From NCBI GenBank assembly GCA_903901975.1, contig CAIUTB010000029.1, forward strand, positions 1 through 57,759: a stretch of 57,759 nt of DNA, in the 5' to 3' direction. Made by a program: the position numbers and the translations under genes. This DNA comes from an uncultured Bacteroidales bacterium (lineage in GTDB: Bacteria > Bacteroidota > Bacteroidia > Bacteroidales > Paludibacteraceae). The first letter of the stretch is position 1; every line of letters begins with the position of its first letter. Of the stretch, positions 1-6,397 are shown piece after piece. The notes under the pieces are model-generated. The model saw only the letters and a program-made list of their open reading frames with translations, had not been told where the DNA came from and ran no database searches.

Positions 1-42
1 TGCTTTTTTCATGGTTTCCAGTACGATTTGTTTTGTTTCCAT
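1..42 (-). CDS. Partial gene, N-terminal 14 residues only
   Basis: An ATG at 42-40 on the minus strand opens a frame METKQIVLETMKKA that runs off the left edge. It lies downstream of tyrA on the same strand, separated by an inverted-repeat element. The stretch looks like the first amphipathic helix of a small protein. Fourteen residues are too few to name a family. The start is the only ATG near the edge with open frame to the boundary. Confidence 0.45.
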   Translation of the reverse strand, partial: METKQIVLETMKKA

Positions 43-57
43 AATGATTTAAAATTT

Positions 58-152
58 ACCCCTAACCCCTAAAGGGGAATCAGGTTTGTTTATAATTATA
101 TAGTTAAAATATGAAGACTAAGTAATTAAATTCCCCTTTAGGGGTTAGGGGT
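58..152. repeat. Inverted heptamer element, CCCCTAA type
   Basis: Two copies of CCCCTAA followed by AGGGGAA occupy 59-79, and the exact reverse complement occupies 131-151. The spacer between them is about 51 nt and AT-rich. The arms could form a 21-bp stem. Related pairs occur at 23486-23567 and 38928-39009, and single copies at 6374-6397 and 29211-29240. It sits between the tyrA stop and the next gene, so it may also act as a transcription terminator. Confidence 0.75.
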
Positions 153-156
153 TGTT

Positions 157-930
157 CTATTCTATATTTTTCCGCACCATTTTCAAAAACTTCTGCATCC
201 TTTCAGCGTCTTTGTCGTCAATGATTTCCATCAGGGTTTTCAGTTCGGCACGTATTTTCTCCACCTGATTATGCGTGTGTGGGTTGAACAAAATTTCTGT
301 CAGCAGGTAATCATCTTCGCTCAGCAGTCCTTTGGCAATGTCCATATGGCGCTTAAAAGTCGTTCCGGGAGCTTCCTGTGGCACCATTACCGAGGCAAAA
401 ACCAGTGTGGAAGCAAATGGAATCGACAGCGAATAAGCAATCGTTTCATCGTGTTCCTCGAAACTGTATTCAAAAATTCGGAGTTTCAGCGAGCCATATA
501 AATCTTTGAAGAACGCTTTGCCCATGTGGTCGGATTCCGATATAATAATGGCGCTTTGTGTGCTCAGGTTATCGAGCGTAGCAAAGGTCGGTCCAAACAT
601 CGGGTGTGTTGAAACATAGCGCATGCCGCTTGCTTCATAGTATTCCTGAATGCCGGTTTTTACCGAAGCAATATCGGAAATGATGCAATTTTTGGGAAGA
701 TAAGGCAGCACGGCCTGAAAAGCTTCGATGGTATATTTCAGCGTTACACAGTTGATAACCAACTCCGGCTCAAAGGCACGAACTTCTTCGTAATCGGTCA
801 TGCGTAGGGTATTGAACACAAAACGCAAACGTTTCGGGTCAGTGTCGAACAGTGCTACTTCGTGATGAATGCACAACACATCGGTAATAAATGTGCCCAT
901 TTTTCCGGCACCAAGAACAAGTATTTTCAT
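157..930 (-). CDS. tyrA: Prephenate dehydrogenase (tyrosine biosynthesis)
   Basis: A 257-residue cytosolic enzyme predicted to convert prephenate to 4-hydroxyphenylpyruvate with NAD(P)+. The N-terminal Rossmann motif ILVLGAGKMGTF is visible, followed by IISDIASVKTG and the substrate-loop motif THPMFGPTFA around residue 108, both typical of TyrA. Length fits the monofunctional form without a chorismate mutase or ACT domain. The ATG is preceded by a four-unit heptamer array (935-962) and a -7 box TACCTTTG at 1015-1008 on the minus strand. The array therefore lies in the 5' untranslated region. In other Bacteroidales this gene closes an aromatic amino acid operon; here its upstream neighbour is an AmpG-like permease, so that linkage is not seen. 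Confidence 0.9.
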   Translation of the reverse strand: MKILVLGAGKMGTFITDVLCIHHEVALFDTDPKRLRFVFNTLRMTDYEEVRAFEPELVINCVTLKYTIEAFQAVLPYLPKNCIISDIASVKTGIQEYYEASGMRYVSTHPMFGPTFATLDNLSTQSAIIISESDHMGKAFFKDLYGSLKLRIFEYSFEEHDETIAYSLSIPFASTLVFASVMVPQEAPGTTFKRHMDIAKGLLSEDDYLLTEILFNPHTHNQVEKIRAELKTLMEIIDDKDAERMQKFLKMVRKNIE

Positions 931-934
931 TGTG

Positions 935-962
935 TAGTTACAAGTTACGAGTTACAAGTTAC
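935..962. repeat. Heptamer tandem array, AAGTTAC type, 4 units
   Basis: The units TAGTTAC, AAGTTAC, GAGTTAC and AAGTTAC follow one another without gaps, five bases upstream of the tyrA start. Only the first base varies. No inverted partner is evident nearby. It is one of several period-7 arrays of different sequence in this window. Confidence 0.7.
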
Positions 963-1038
963 GTGAACATGTCAACACGTAAAAAGTTATGTTGTAATTT
1001 TGAGATGCAAAGGTAAGGAAAATGTGACAATTCTTCTC

Positions 1039-1070
1039 ATTGGCACATTGGTATATTATCAAATTGTCCC
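1039..1070. repeat. Octamer tandem array, ATTGGCAC type, 4 units
   Basis: The units ATTGGCAC, ATTGGTAT, ATTATCAA and ATTGTCCC have a period of 8 and share the ATT start. The AmpG-like gene's stop codon (1061-1059) and its last residues (Gly-Thr-Ile) fall inside the array. The same octamer family recurs at 29903-30031 and 33515-33646. Confidence 0.55.
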
Positions 1071-2345
1071 ATTTTTCTTCTTCCCAAACTCCTTGTCAAT
1101 TTTCAGAAACGGAATAATAGCCAGCGTTGGAATGGCCAGAATCATAATCCAGATAAAGAAATGCTGATAGCCGAACATGTCCTGTAGTTTACCGGCTATC
1201 ATTCCCGGAAGCATCATGCCCAATGCCATAAAACCTGTACACATAGCGTAATGAGCCGTTTTATGTTCGCCGTCGGCAAAATAAATCAGGTAAAGCATGT
1301 AAGCCGTAAAGCCAAACCCATAACCAAACTGCTCCACTGCCACGGCAATATTAATCAGCACAAAATCCGTTGGTACCACCCACGACAGATATACATAAGC
1401 CAAATGTGGCAGGGTTATGCTCAGCGCCATCGGCCAAATCCAGTATTTTAGTCCTTTGCGCGAAGCAGCTATTCCACCTACAATTCCACCCAAAGTCAGG
1501 GCAATAATTCCCACCGTGCCATAAACCAATCCCACCTGCTCAGTGCTCAGTCCAAGTCCGCCGACATTGCGGGCATCGAGTAAAAAGGGTGAGGCCATTT
1601 TCACCAGCATGGCTTCACCAAGCCGGTAGAGCAACATAAAAGTTATTGCCAATCCGATCCCTTTCTTTTGAAAGAACGAAGCAAAAGTCAAACCGAATTC
1701 CCGAAAAATTTCGTTGGGACTGTTTTGTGTTTTGGTAATGTCGGAATCAGGCCGTGGAAGAATAAAGCGGTGATAAATAAAGAAAAGCAGAAATAATCCG
1801 GAAAGAATAAAGAATGTGATACTCCACGCCAGCCGAAGATTTCCCGTGTAATGTTCCAACGCTCCGGCAGCAATAATCAGCAATCCCTGACCGGAAATCA
1901 TGGCCAGTCGGTAAAAAGTGCTGCGGATGCCCACGAAGAACGACTGCTGCGAACTGTCCAGTCCCAGCATATAAAAGCCATCAGCGGCAATATCGTGAGT
2001 CGCCGAGCTGAAAGCAATCAGCCATAGCACGGCCAGCGTTGCCTGAAAGAAAAACGCCATGGGAATAAGAAAAGCCACACCTGCCAGACCGGCACCAATC
2101 AGCAACTGCATGCTTACAATCCACCAACGTTTTGTTTTGATAATATCTACGAATGGACTCCAGAAGGGTTTAATAACCCACGGCAGATACAGCCAACTGG
2201 TATATAGCGCAATATCGGTATTCGAAATGCCAAGCCGTTTATACATAATCACAGCCACCGTCATGGCCACCACGTACGGAAGTCCTTCGGCAAAATACAG
2301 GCTTGGAATCCATGTCCAGGGGGATTTATTTGTTTTATTATTCAT
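1059..2345 (-). CDS. ampG: AmpG-like MFS permease (putative muropeptide transporter)
   Basis: A 428-residue inner-membrane protein with about twelve hydrophobic segments. The opening WIPSLYFAEGLPYVVAMTV is characteristic of the AmpG branch of the major facilitator superfamily, which imports anhydro-muropeptides released during wall turnover. DIAADGFY and the conserved loop before it also fit this branch. It lies downstream of the SpoIID/LytB gene and a RAYT on the same strand, which supports a wall-recycling role. Substrate is inferred from family only. The stop codon lies in an octamer array, so the last few residues may be repeat-derived. A sugar or signalling-peptide transporter of the same superfamily is the alternative. 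Confidence 0.75.
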   Translation of the reverse strand: MNNKTNKSPWTWIPSLYFAEGLPYVVAMTVAVIMYKRLGISNTDIALYTSWLYLPWVIKPFWSPFVDIIKTKRWWIVSMQLLIGAGLAGVAFLIPMAFFFQATLAVLWLIAFSSATHDIAADGFYMLGLDSSQQSFFVGIRSTFYRLAMISGQGLLIIAAGALEHYTGNLRLAWSITFFILSGLFLLFFIYHRFILPRPDSDITKTQNSPNEIFREFGLTFASFFQKKGIGLAITFMLLYRLGEAMLVKMASPFLLDARNVGGLGLSTEQVGLVYGTVGIIALTLGGIVGGIAASRKGLKYWIWPMALSITLPHLAYVYLSWVVPTDFVLINIAVAVEQFGYGFGFTAYMLYLIYFADGEHKTAHYAMCTGFMALGMMLPGMIAGKLQDMFGYQHFFIWIMILAIPTLAIIPFLKIDKEFGKKKNGTI

Positions 2346-2359
2346 TTTTGTATGAGTGT

Positions 2360-2482
2360 GTAGGGACAGGTCGCGACCTGTCCAAAATTGAAAATTGAAT
2401 TGTTTTGTTTTCAGGACAGGTCTCGACCTGCCATCATTGTATTCGTGTTTTTTTTCAGGACAGATCTCGACCTGTCCCTACG
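2360..2482. repeat. REP cluster, three palindromes
   Basis: Three near-perfect palindromes with arms GGACAGGTCG / CGACCTGTCC lie at 2364-2383, 2414-2432 and 2458-2477. The first carries GTAGGG outward on its left and the third carries CCCTACG outward on its right, so the outer pair is inverted like a BIME. The middle copy is degenerate (TCTCGA core, one base lost). The third copy overlaps the stop codon region of the adjacent RAYT gene. Further copies are at 3002-3021, 3855-3874 and 3906-3925. Confidence 0.85.
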
Positions 2483-2958
2483 TGGTTATGTACATCATTG
2501 TGCCATCGTGCCGGATTGTCGGAAATATAATGATAAATATTCTCGTAACTGTTGGCATCCCTTACGATATGATCATGAAACGACCGTTGCCAGTGGAACG
2601 TATTGTGTCCGTTTAAATGAATCATTTTGGAAACGGTTGTTTTGTAAGCTCCCATCAATTCTGAAACCGATTTGATTTTCAGACCCTGATGCTCCTTTTG
2701 TACATCAATTTGACAAAGAATATGAACGTGATTGGGCATAACAACCGCATTGAGAATTTCCACGTATGGATATTGCTCCTCTAACCAATGAATTTGTTCC
2801 TCTGCAATCCTGCCGTTTCCGTTCAATATCATATAATCATTTTCCGCGAACCCGAAATCGTGCGTTTTGTCATTGGTACATATCGTCACGTAATAAATTT
2901 GTTCCGAACTGTAATCAAATCCTTTTTTGCGGTTGCGTTTTCGGGTTTTAAATTCCAT
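2455..2958 (-). CDS. REP-associated tyrosine transposase (RAYT, Y1/HUH)
   Basis: A 167-residue single-strand DNA nuclease of the IS200-like Y1 superfamily. The HUH motif is in VVMPNHVHILCQI, the signature WQRSFHDHIVRD follows, and the likely catalytic tyrosine is in SYENIYHYISDNPARW near the C-terminus. ATG at 2958 is chosen because the family usually opens near MEFKTRKR; a GTG at 3012 inside a REP would add 18 REP-derived residues. The gene is flanked on both sides by the palindromes described here, the arrangement known for RAYTs that mobilise or maintain REPs. The C-terminal residues VGTGRDLS are encoded by the REP itself. Confidence 0.88.
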   Translation of the reverse strand: MEFKTRKRNRKKGFDYSSEQIYYVTICTNDKTHDFGFAENDYMILNGNGRIAEEQIHWLEEQYPYVEILNAVVMPNHVHILCQIDVQKEHQGLKIKSVSELMGAYKTTVSKMIHLNGHNTFHWQRSFHDHIVRDANSYENIYHYISDNPARWHNDVHNHVGTGRDLS

Positions 2959-2999
2959 ATGATGTATATTTTTGGTGTTGAAATGAATTATTTTATTTT

Positions 3000-3026
3000 C
3001 AGGACAGGTCACGACCTGTCCCTACG
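3000..3026. repeat. REP copy upstream of RAYT
   Basis: The palindrome at 3002-3021 has a TCACGA core and carries the outward tail CCTACG. It separates the RAYT start from the SpoIID stop codon, which begins one base after the repeat. Orientation matches the copy at 2458-2477, so the RAYT is bracketed by direct copies. Confidence 0.85.
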
Positions 3027-4385
3027 TCAGTATATTCGGGTTAATACCGCCCCCTTAAAATAATGCAACAAAATTTCATCATACCGATATCCTTTTTCAC
3101 CCATCACAGCAGCACCAATCTGGCAAAGACCCACACCGTGACCCCAGCCCGCACCGGTGAGCGTGAAATGTTGTGGTATACCGTTCACGATTTCCGATTT
3201 AACCACCACAAAAGCCGAACTATAGAGGTGCGAATTCGACAACCATTTGCGGATTTCCAGTTCTTTGCCTACTATAACCGTTTGTTTGGTGCCAACAATT
3301 TTTAGTTCGATAATGCGACTGGATTCTCCACGTTTCACGGGAATTAAATCAACAATTTCGCCAAAATCAATGCCTGAGCGGCGACAAATAATCTCAGAAA
3401 GTTCAGCCTGTGAGTACTCCACTTTCCATCGGTAAAAGTCCGTGGTTTCCTGGTCGTAAATATTCAGCACTTGCAAAAGGATTTTCTTATCAGAAGTATT
3501 ACAGAAAGCTTCCGGACTTTCGCGTATCCATTTCTCAGCATTGACTTCTACGGTCAAGTCCAACTCATAACCTTCGGGTGTAGTGGGGTTGTCAATTACT
3601 TTGCTGAGGTAGGGATGATGCTCGGGTGCCCAGCAATTTTCAAAAGTTTCGGAAGTTCCTCCACAGGATTTAGAGAAACGGGCATCACAAATTTGTTCGT
3701 TGTACATCAGTGTCTCCCCACGGGTAGCCTCTATGGCTTTTTCCACTGCTGCTGTGCTGGCCCGGGTAATGCCCTGATAACGCTGGCAATGATCATCGGC
3801 ACAAACATCAAAATGCGTGTGGGTATCGCGTTCGTAATATTTTTCAATCCGTAGGGACAAGTCGCGACTTGTCCTAATATTTCCGTTGTTATTATTTTTC
3901 ATCATGGACAGGTCGCGACCTGTCCCTACTTGATGGTTTATTATCGGTTTCAACAACCAACTCCTCGAAATCACTGCATGGGCTTTCAATAATTCGTCGG
4001 AGGCGGTGGCGCTCATTTCGCTCGAAATAACGCTGGTGAGGTAATCTTCTACCTTAATCCGATTAATTACTGTCAACTGTCCATTGTCCACTATCAACTT
4101 AATCGCTCTACGGAAACGTTGGGTTTCTCTGCGTTCCCAATGGAATCCGATGCCAATAACTACATCCACCAAATCAAATGATGCATCGTCAGTGGTTGGA
4201 TCAAGGATAAGTTCATCGAAAAGTTGATTGTCAAACCACACTTTCCCATCCTGAATGGCAGCTTGTTGATTGCCTGAAAAAATAGTTCCGGTTGGAGTTG
4301 TGAAACTACCATTCAAAATAAATTCTATCTTTTCTGAAGATAAAATACCGACTTGAATGATGGGTTCTTTTTCAAGCATCTTCAT
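3027..4385 (-). CDS. SpoIID/LytB-domain protein carrying an in-frame REP insertion
   Basis: A 452-residue protein of the SpoIID/LytB family, whose founding members are a sporulation peptidoglycan lytic transglycosylase (SpoIID) and an amidase enhancer (LytB). Visible family features are VEDYLTSVISSEMSA, AHAVISRSWLL, the cysteine-rich FDVCADDHCQRYQG, ARFSKSCGGTSE, and the terminal GAGWGHGVGLCQIGA. No obvious signal peptide is seen. Between AVISRSWLLKPIINHQ and EKYYERDTHTHFD lie about 27 residues encoded by two REP copies (3850-3930), with VGTGRDLS at one end and TSRDLSLR at the other. The frame is preserved, so a full-length product is possible. The ATG overlaps the DUF4922 stop by four bases (ATGA), indicating translational coupling. 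Confidence 0.85.
   Translation of the reverse strand: MKMLEKEPIIQVGILSSEKIEFILNGSFTTPTGTIFSGNQQAAIQDGKVWFDNQLFDELILDPTTDDASFDLVDVVIGIGFHWERRETQRFRRAIKLIVDNGQLTVINRIKVEDYLTSVISSEMSATASDELLKAHAVISRSWLLKPIINHQVGTGRDLSMMKNNNNGNIRTSRDLSLRIEKYYERDTHTHFDVCADDHCQRYQGITRASTAAVEKAIEATRGETLMYNEQICDARFSKSCGGTSETFENCWAPEHHPYLSKVIDNPTTPEGYELDLTVEVNAEKWIRESPEAFCNTSDKKILLQVLNIYDQETTDFYRWKVEYSQAELSEIICRRSGIDFGEIVDLIPVKRGESSRIIELKIVGTKQTVIVGKELEIRKWLSNSHLYSSAFVVVKSEIVNGIPQHFTLTGAGWGHGVGLCQIGAAVMGEKGYRYDEILLHYFKGAVLTRIY
3850..3930. repeat. Inverted REP pair inside the SpoIID gene
   Basis: Two palindromes, 3855-3874 (arms GGACAAGTCG / CGACTTGTCC) and 3906-3925 (arms GGACAGGTCG / CGACCTGTCC), face outward with GTAGGG and CCCTAC tails. 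The whole insert is close to 81 bp, a multiple of three. It contains no stop codon in the SpoIID frame. Copies of this size and tail arrangement are typical of two-palindrome REP units. Confidence 0.85.
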
Positions 4386-5296
4386 AAACTTGCCTGATTA
4401 AAAATACTTACAATATCATCTTTGCAAATCCTTTTGAAATGTGCTTCCACCGGAGTGATAAATATGCCGCACATCTCTACTGTGGCAGGACTTACAAGCA
4501 GTTGTTTGTCATCTTCGGCGCTGTATTGCCACGGACGGAAGGCTTTGCGGGGAAGTATGAAAACGAACCATTTGCCAGACTCATAAGTGCAAACAATATT
4601 CATTAGCGGTTCGATATTTTCATCAGTTTGGAAGTGACCATACAGTTTCTCAAAGGAATCCTGAGCATCTCCCATGTCGGCTGTCTCAATCACATAAACT
4701 GTTCTTCCATAGTTTTTCATTTGGAAGAGTTGCATTTTTTCGGTAGAAACCAGCAGGTTGGTATGCGTGTCTTTCAGTTGGTGATAGTCCTTTACCAACG
4801 GTAGAAAATCCTTTGTACCTGCCTGAAAGTGCATATGGTCGGGGGCGGAAGCACCACATTTTGGACCATTGTAGAAAATCAGATATTCATTCAAAGCTTT
4901 TGCCAACTCAAGCATGTCCGTAAAATAGGGTTTTATTTGTTGCGGAACATGCTCACGGCCTGGAATGGTGAAATGCTCAGGGAAGATAGGGAAGGGGTTG
5001 ACCAGAATCTCATAATCACCAAATTCAATCGCACATTGCTCTGCCGGACGGTTAGCCAAACACAAAAAACACGGACGTGCAGCTATGGTTTTTGCATCCA
5101 CCTTAGCTCCCGACGATACCATACGGGCTGGGTTAAACTGAACTTTTATGCTGTAATCACCAAAGGATATCTCGCGGATTTTTACCTCACTCAGGCTTTC
5201 ATAAGCATTTTTTGCCAGGGGCCAGTTGGTGGTTTGGTCTGTGAAGAGGGATTTTACTTTAGCGTTCGGTGTATTCACTGTTATATTGGATTTCAT
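4382..5296 (-). CDS. DUF4922 protein, GalT/HIT-like nucleotidyltransferase fold
   Basis: A 304-residue cytosolic protein. The motif GASAPDHMHFQAG around residue 158 resembles the His-x-His active site of the GalT/HIT superfamily (sugar-1-phosphate nucleotidylyltransferases and phosphorylases), and RPCFLCLANRPAEQ resembles the Cys-x-x-Cys zinc site of GalT. FPIFPEHFTIP also fits that fold. A nucleotidyl transfer or phosphorylase reaction on a sugar nucleotide is therefore likely, but the substrate cannot be read from sequence. It is coupled to SpoIID by a four-base overlap and preceded by a Y1 transposase insertion. As I recall, annotated Bacteroides genomes place DUF4922 beside SpoIID; I could not verify this here. 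Confidence 0.75.
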   Translation of the reverse strand: MKSNITVNTPNAKVKSLFTDQTTNWPLAKNAYESLSEVKIREISFGDYSIKVQFNPARMVSSGAKVDAKTIAARPCFLCLANRPAEQCAIEFGDYEILVNPFPIFPEHFTIPGREHVPQQIKPYFTDMLELAKALNEYLIFYNGPKCGASAPDHMHFQAGTKDFLPLVKDYHQLKDTHTNLLVSTEKMQLFQMKNYGRTVYVIETADMGDAQDSFEKLYGHFQTDENIEPLMNIVCTYESGKWFVFILPRKAFRPWQYSAEDDKQLLVSPATVEMCGIFITPVEAHFKRICKDDIVSIFNQASL

Positions 5297-5307
5297 TTTT
5301 GAATATG

Positions 5308-5548
5308 CTGCCCTTACAGGGCGTTTGTTATCTTATGGTATGTTTATCCCGGGGCGTTGCCCCGGTTTGATAATAAGTTTCCCTTTCAGGGAATTCTGGT
5401 TTGTTGTTTTCAATACCAGACTTACAAAATTGATAGTTGTCTTCAATGTTTATCATTGAAATACAGGCTGAAAGCCTGATTTATCATTAACCGAACGGCA
5501 ACGCCTTGGGTTAATGCAGATCCCTGTAAAGTTCGCCCTGAAAGGGCT
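5308..5548. repeat. Second palindromic repeat cluster (CCCTGAAAGGG / CCCGGGGCG types)
   Basis: This gene-free stretch is filled with short palindromes: CCCTTACAGGG at 5311-5321, CCCGGGGCGTTGCCCCGG at 5348-5365, CCCTTTCAGGG at 5381-5391, CAGGCTGAAAGCCTG at 5464-5478 and GCCCTGAAAGGGC at 5535-5547. The sequence differs from the GGACAGGTCG REPs. It ends 13 bases from the stop of the adjacent Y1 transposase, so it is probably that protein's repeat partner. Confidence 0.75.
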
Positions 5549-5560
5549 ACATATATCAGT

Positions 5561-6013
5561 TTATGACCAAAGATAATCCTCGTTATAGTCAATGTCATAT
5601 TCCTTTAGAAACCTGATATATTCCTCTTTAAAAGACATGGTTTTATGGTGCTCTTTTTGGTTCTCAATGTAATGTTTTACAACATCAGCCTTGCTCTGAC
5701 TCACAGAAAACCCACCGTAACCTCCCTGCCAGGCAAAGTTCTTATATTTATCCCCTTTAGTTTTTATCCAGCGGCTACTATTTCGTTTTATATCTTCTGT
5801 AAGACCGGCAAGCGAAATGTTTTTCGACATAATACACAGTATATGAATATGATTTTCAATACCATTTATTTTGATTGGTACACATTTTATATCTTTCAAT
5901 AATCCACCAAGATATGCATATAACTCAGATTCAATATCAGTATCGATAAAATTTTCATTGTTTTTCGTGTGAAAAATCAAATGAATATAAAGTTTTGATA
6001 ATGATTGAGACAT
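5561..6013 (-). CDS. Y1 (IS200-like) transposase, stand-alone
   Basis: A 150-residue HUH/Y1 single-strand transposase. The HUH motif is in IENHIHILCIM, the region WQGGYGGFSVSQSKADVV follows, and the catalytic tyrosine is probably in VVKHYIENQKEHHK. The end FLKEYDIDYNEDYLW matches a widespread Bacteroidetes subfamily usually found alone, without an IS605 TnpB. It differs clearly from the RAYT at 2455-2958, so two distinct Y1 lineages lie 3 kb apart. Next to it are palindromes of the GCCCTGAAAGGGC type rather than classical IS200 subterminal hairpins, hence a RAYT-like role is likely. The gene looks intact. Confidence 0.85.
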   Translation of the reverse strand: MSQSLSKLYIHLIFHTKNNENFIDTDIESELYAYLGGLLKDIKCVPIKINGIENHIHILCIMSKNISLAGLTEDIKRNSSRWIKTKGDKYKNFAWQGGYGGFSVSQSKADVVKHYIENQKEHHKTMSFKEEYIRFLKEYDIDYNEDYLWS

Positions 6014-6023
6014 AAATCATTTG

Positions 6024-6281
6024 CTATTTAGATGAATAATAAAAAATATAACCATCCCATGGATATTCACTCCCTCTACCAACAGAAAATCTATAGATTA
6101 GCAATATGATAAGAAAAAACGAGACTAGTAGAACAAAAGTTTGTATGAATTGAATAATCTTTGATTTAGTTGAGAGTTTATATGTGAATATGATGAAACA
6201 TTGTAGTAAGATAAGTACAACTAATATGAATCCAAAAATCATATCTCCAAAACCACGACCAAATTGAATATTCCCATTCAT
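6024..6281 (-). CDS. Small two-segment membrane protein, unknown
   Basis: An 85-residue frame with two hydrophobic segments, about residues 13-33 (MIFGFILVVLILLQCFIIF) and 44-64 (FIQTFVLLVSFFLIILLIY). A polar tail with several aromatic residues follows. No family is recognised. It sits 10 bases upstream of the Y1 transposase and downstream of the glycosyltransferase gene. It may be cargo of the transposase insertion or a resident gene of this block. Its base composition is more AT-rich than its neighbours. Confidence 0.5.
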   Translation of the reverse strand: MNGNIQFGRGFGDMIFGFILVVLILLQCFIIFTYKLSTKSKIIQFIQTFVLLVSFFLIILLIYRFSVGRGSEYPWDGYIFYYSSK

Positions 6282-6373
6282 AGTGAGAAAAAGAATAAGT
6301 ATGGTAAGTGTAGAAAAAAAACACTTAATTTTTTTATTTGTTTCATATGTACATTGATTTAAAAGTTAAATAC

Positions 6374-6397
6374 ACTCCCCTTCAGGTGTTAGAGGTC
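6374..6397. repeat. Single degenerate CCCCTAA-type repeat arm
   Basis: The stretch CTCCCCTTCAGGTGTTAGAG resembles the arms of the inverted elements at 58-152 and 23486-23567. Read on the minus strand it has period-7 units CCTCTAA, CACCTGA and AGGGGAG. It overlaps the stop codon of the glycosyltransferase gene and encodes its last residues. No inverted partner is seen. Confidence 0.45.

Noticed and set aside
2455-3012. Longer RAYT form starting at GTG 3012
   Set aside because: The extra 18 residues (MTCPENKIIHF...) come partly from the REP and are not typical of the family; ATG at 2958 fits better.
5561-6013. Complete IS200/IS605 element
   Set aside because: No TnpB gene and no classical subterminal hairpins at both ends; the repeats lie mostly on one side and look REP-like.
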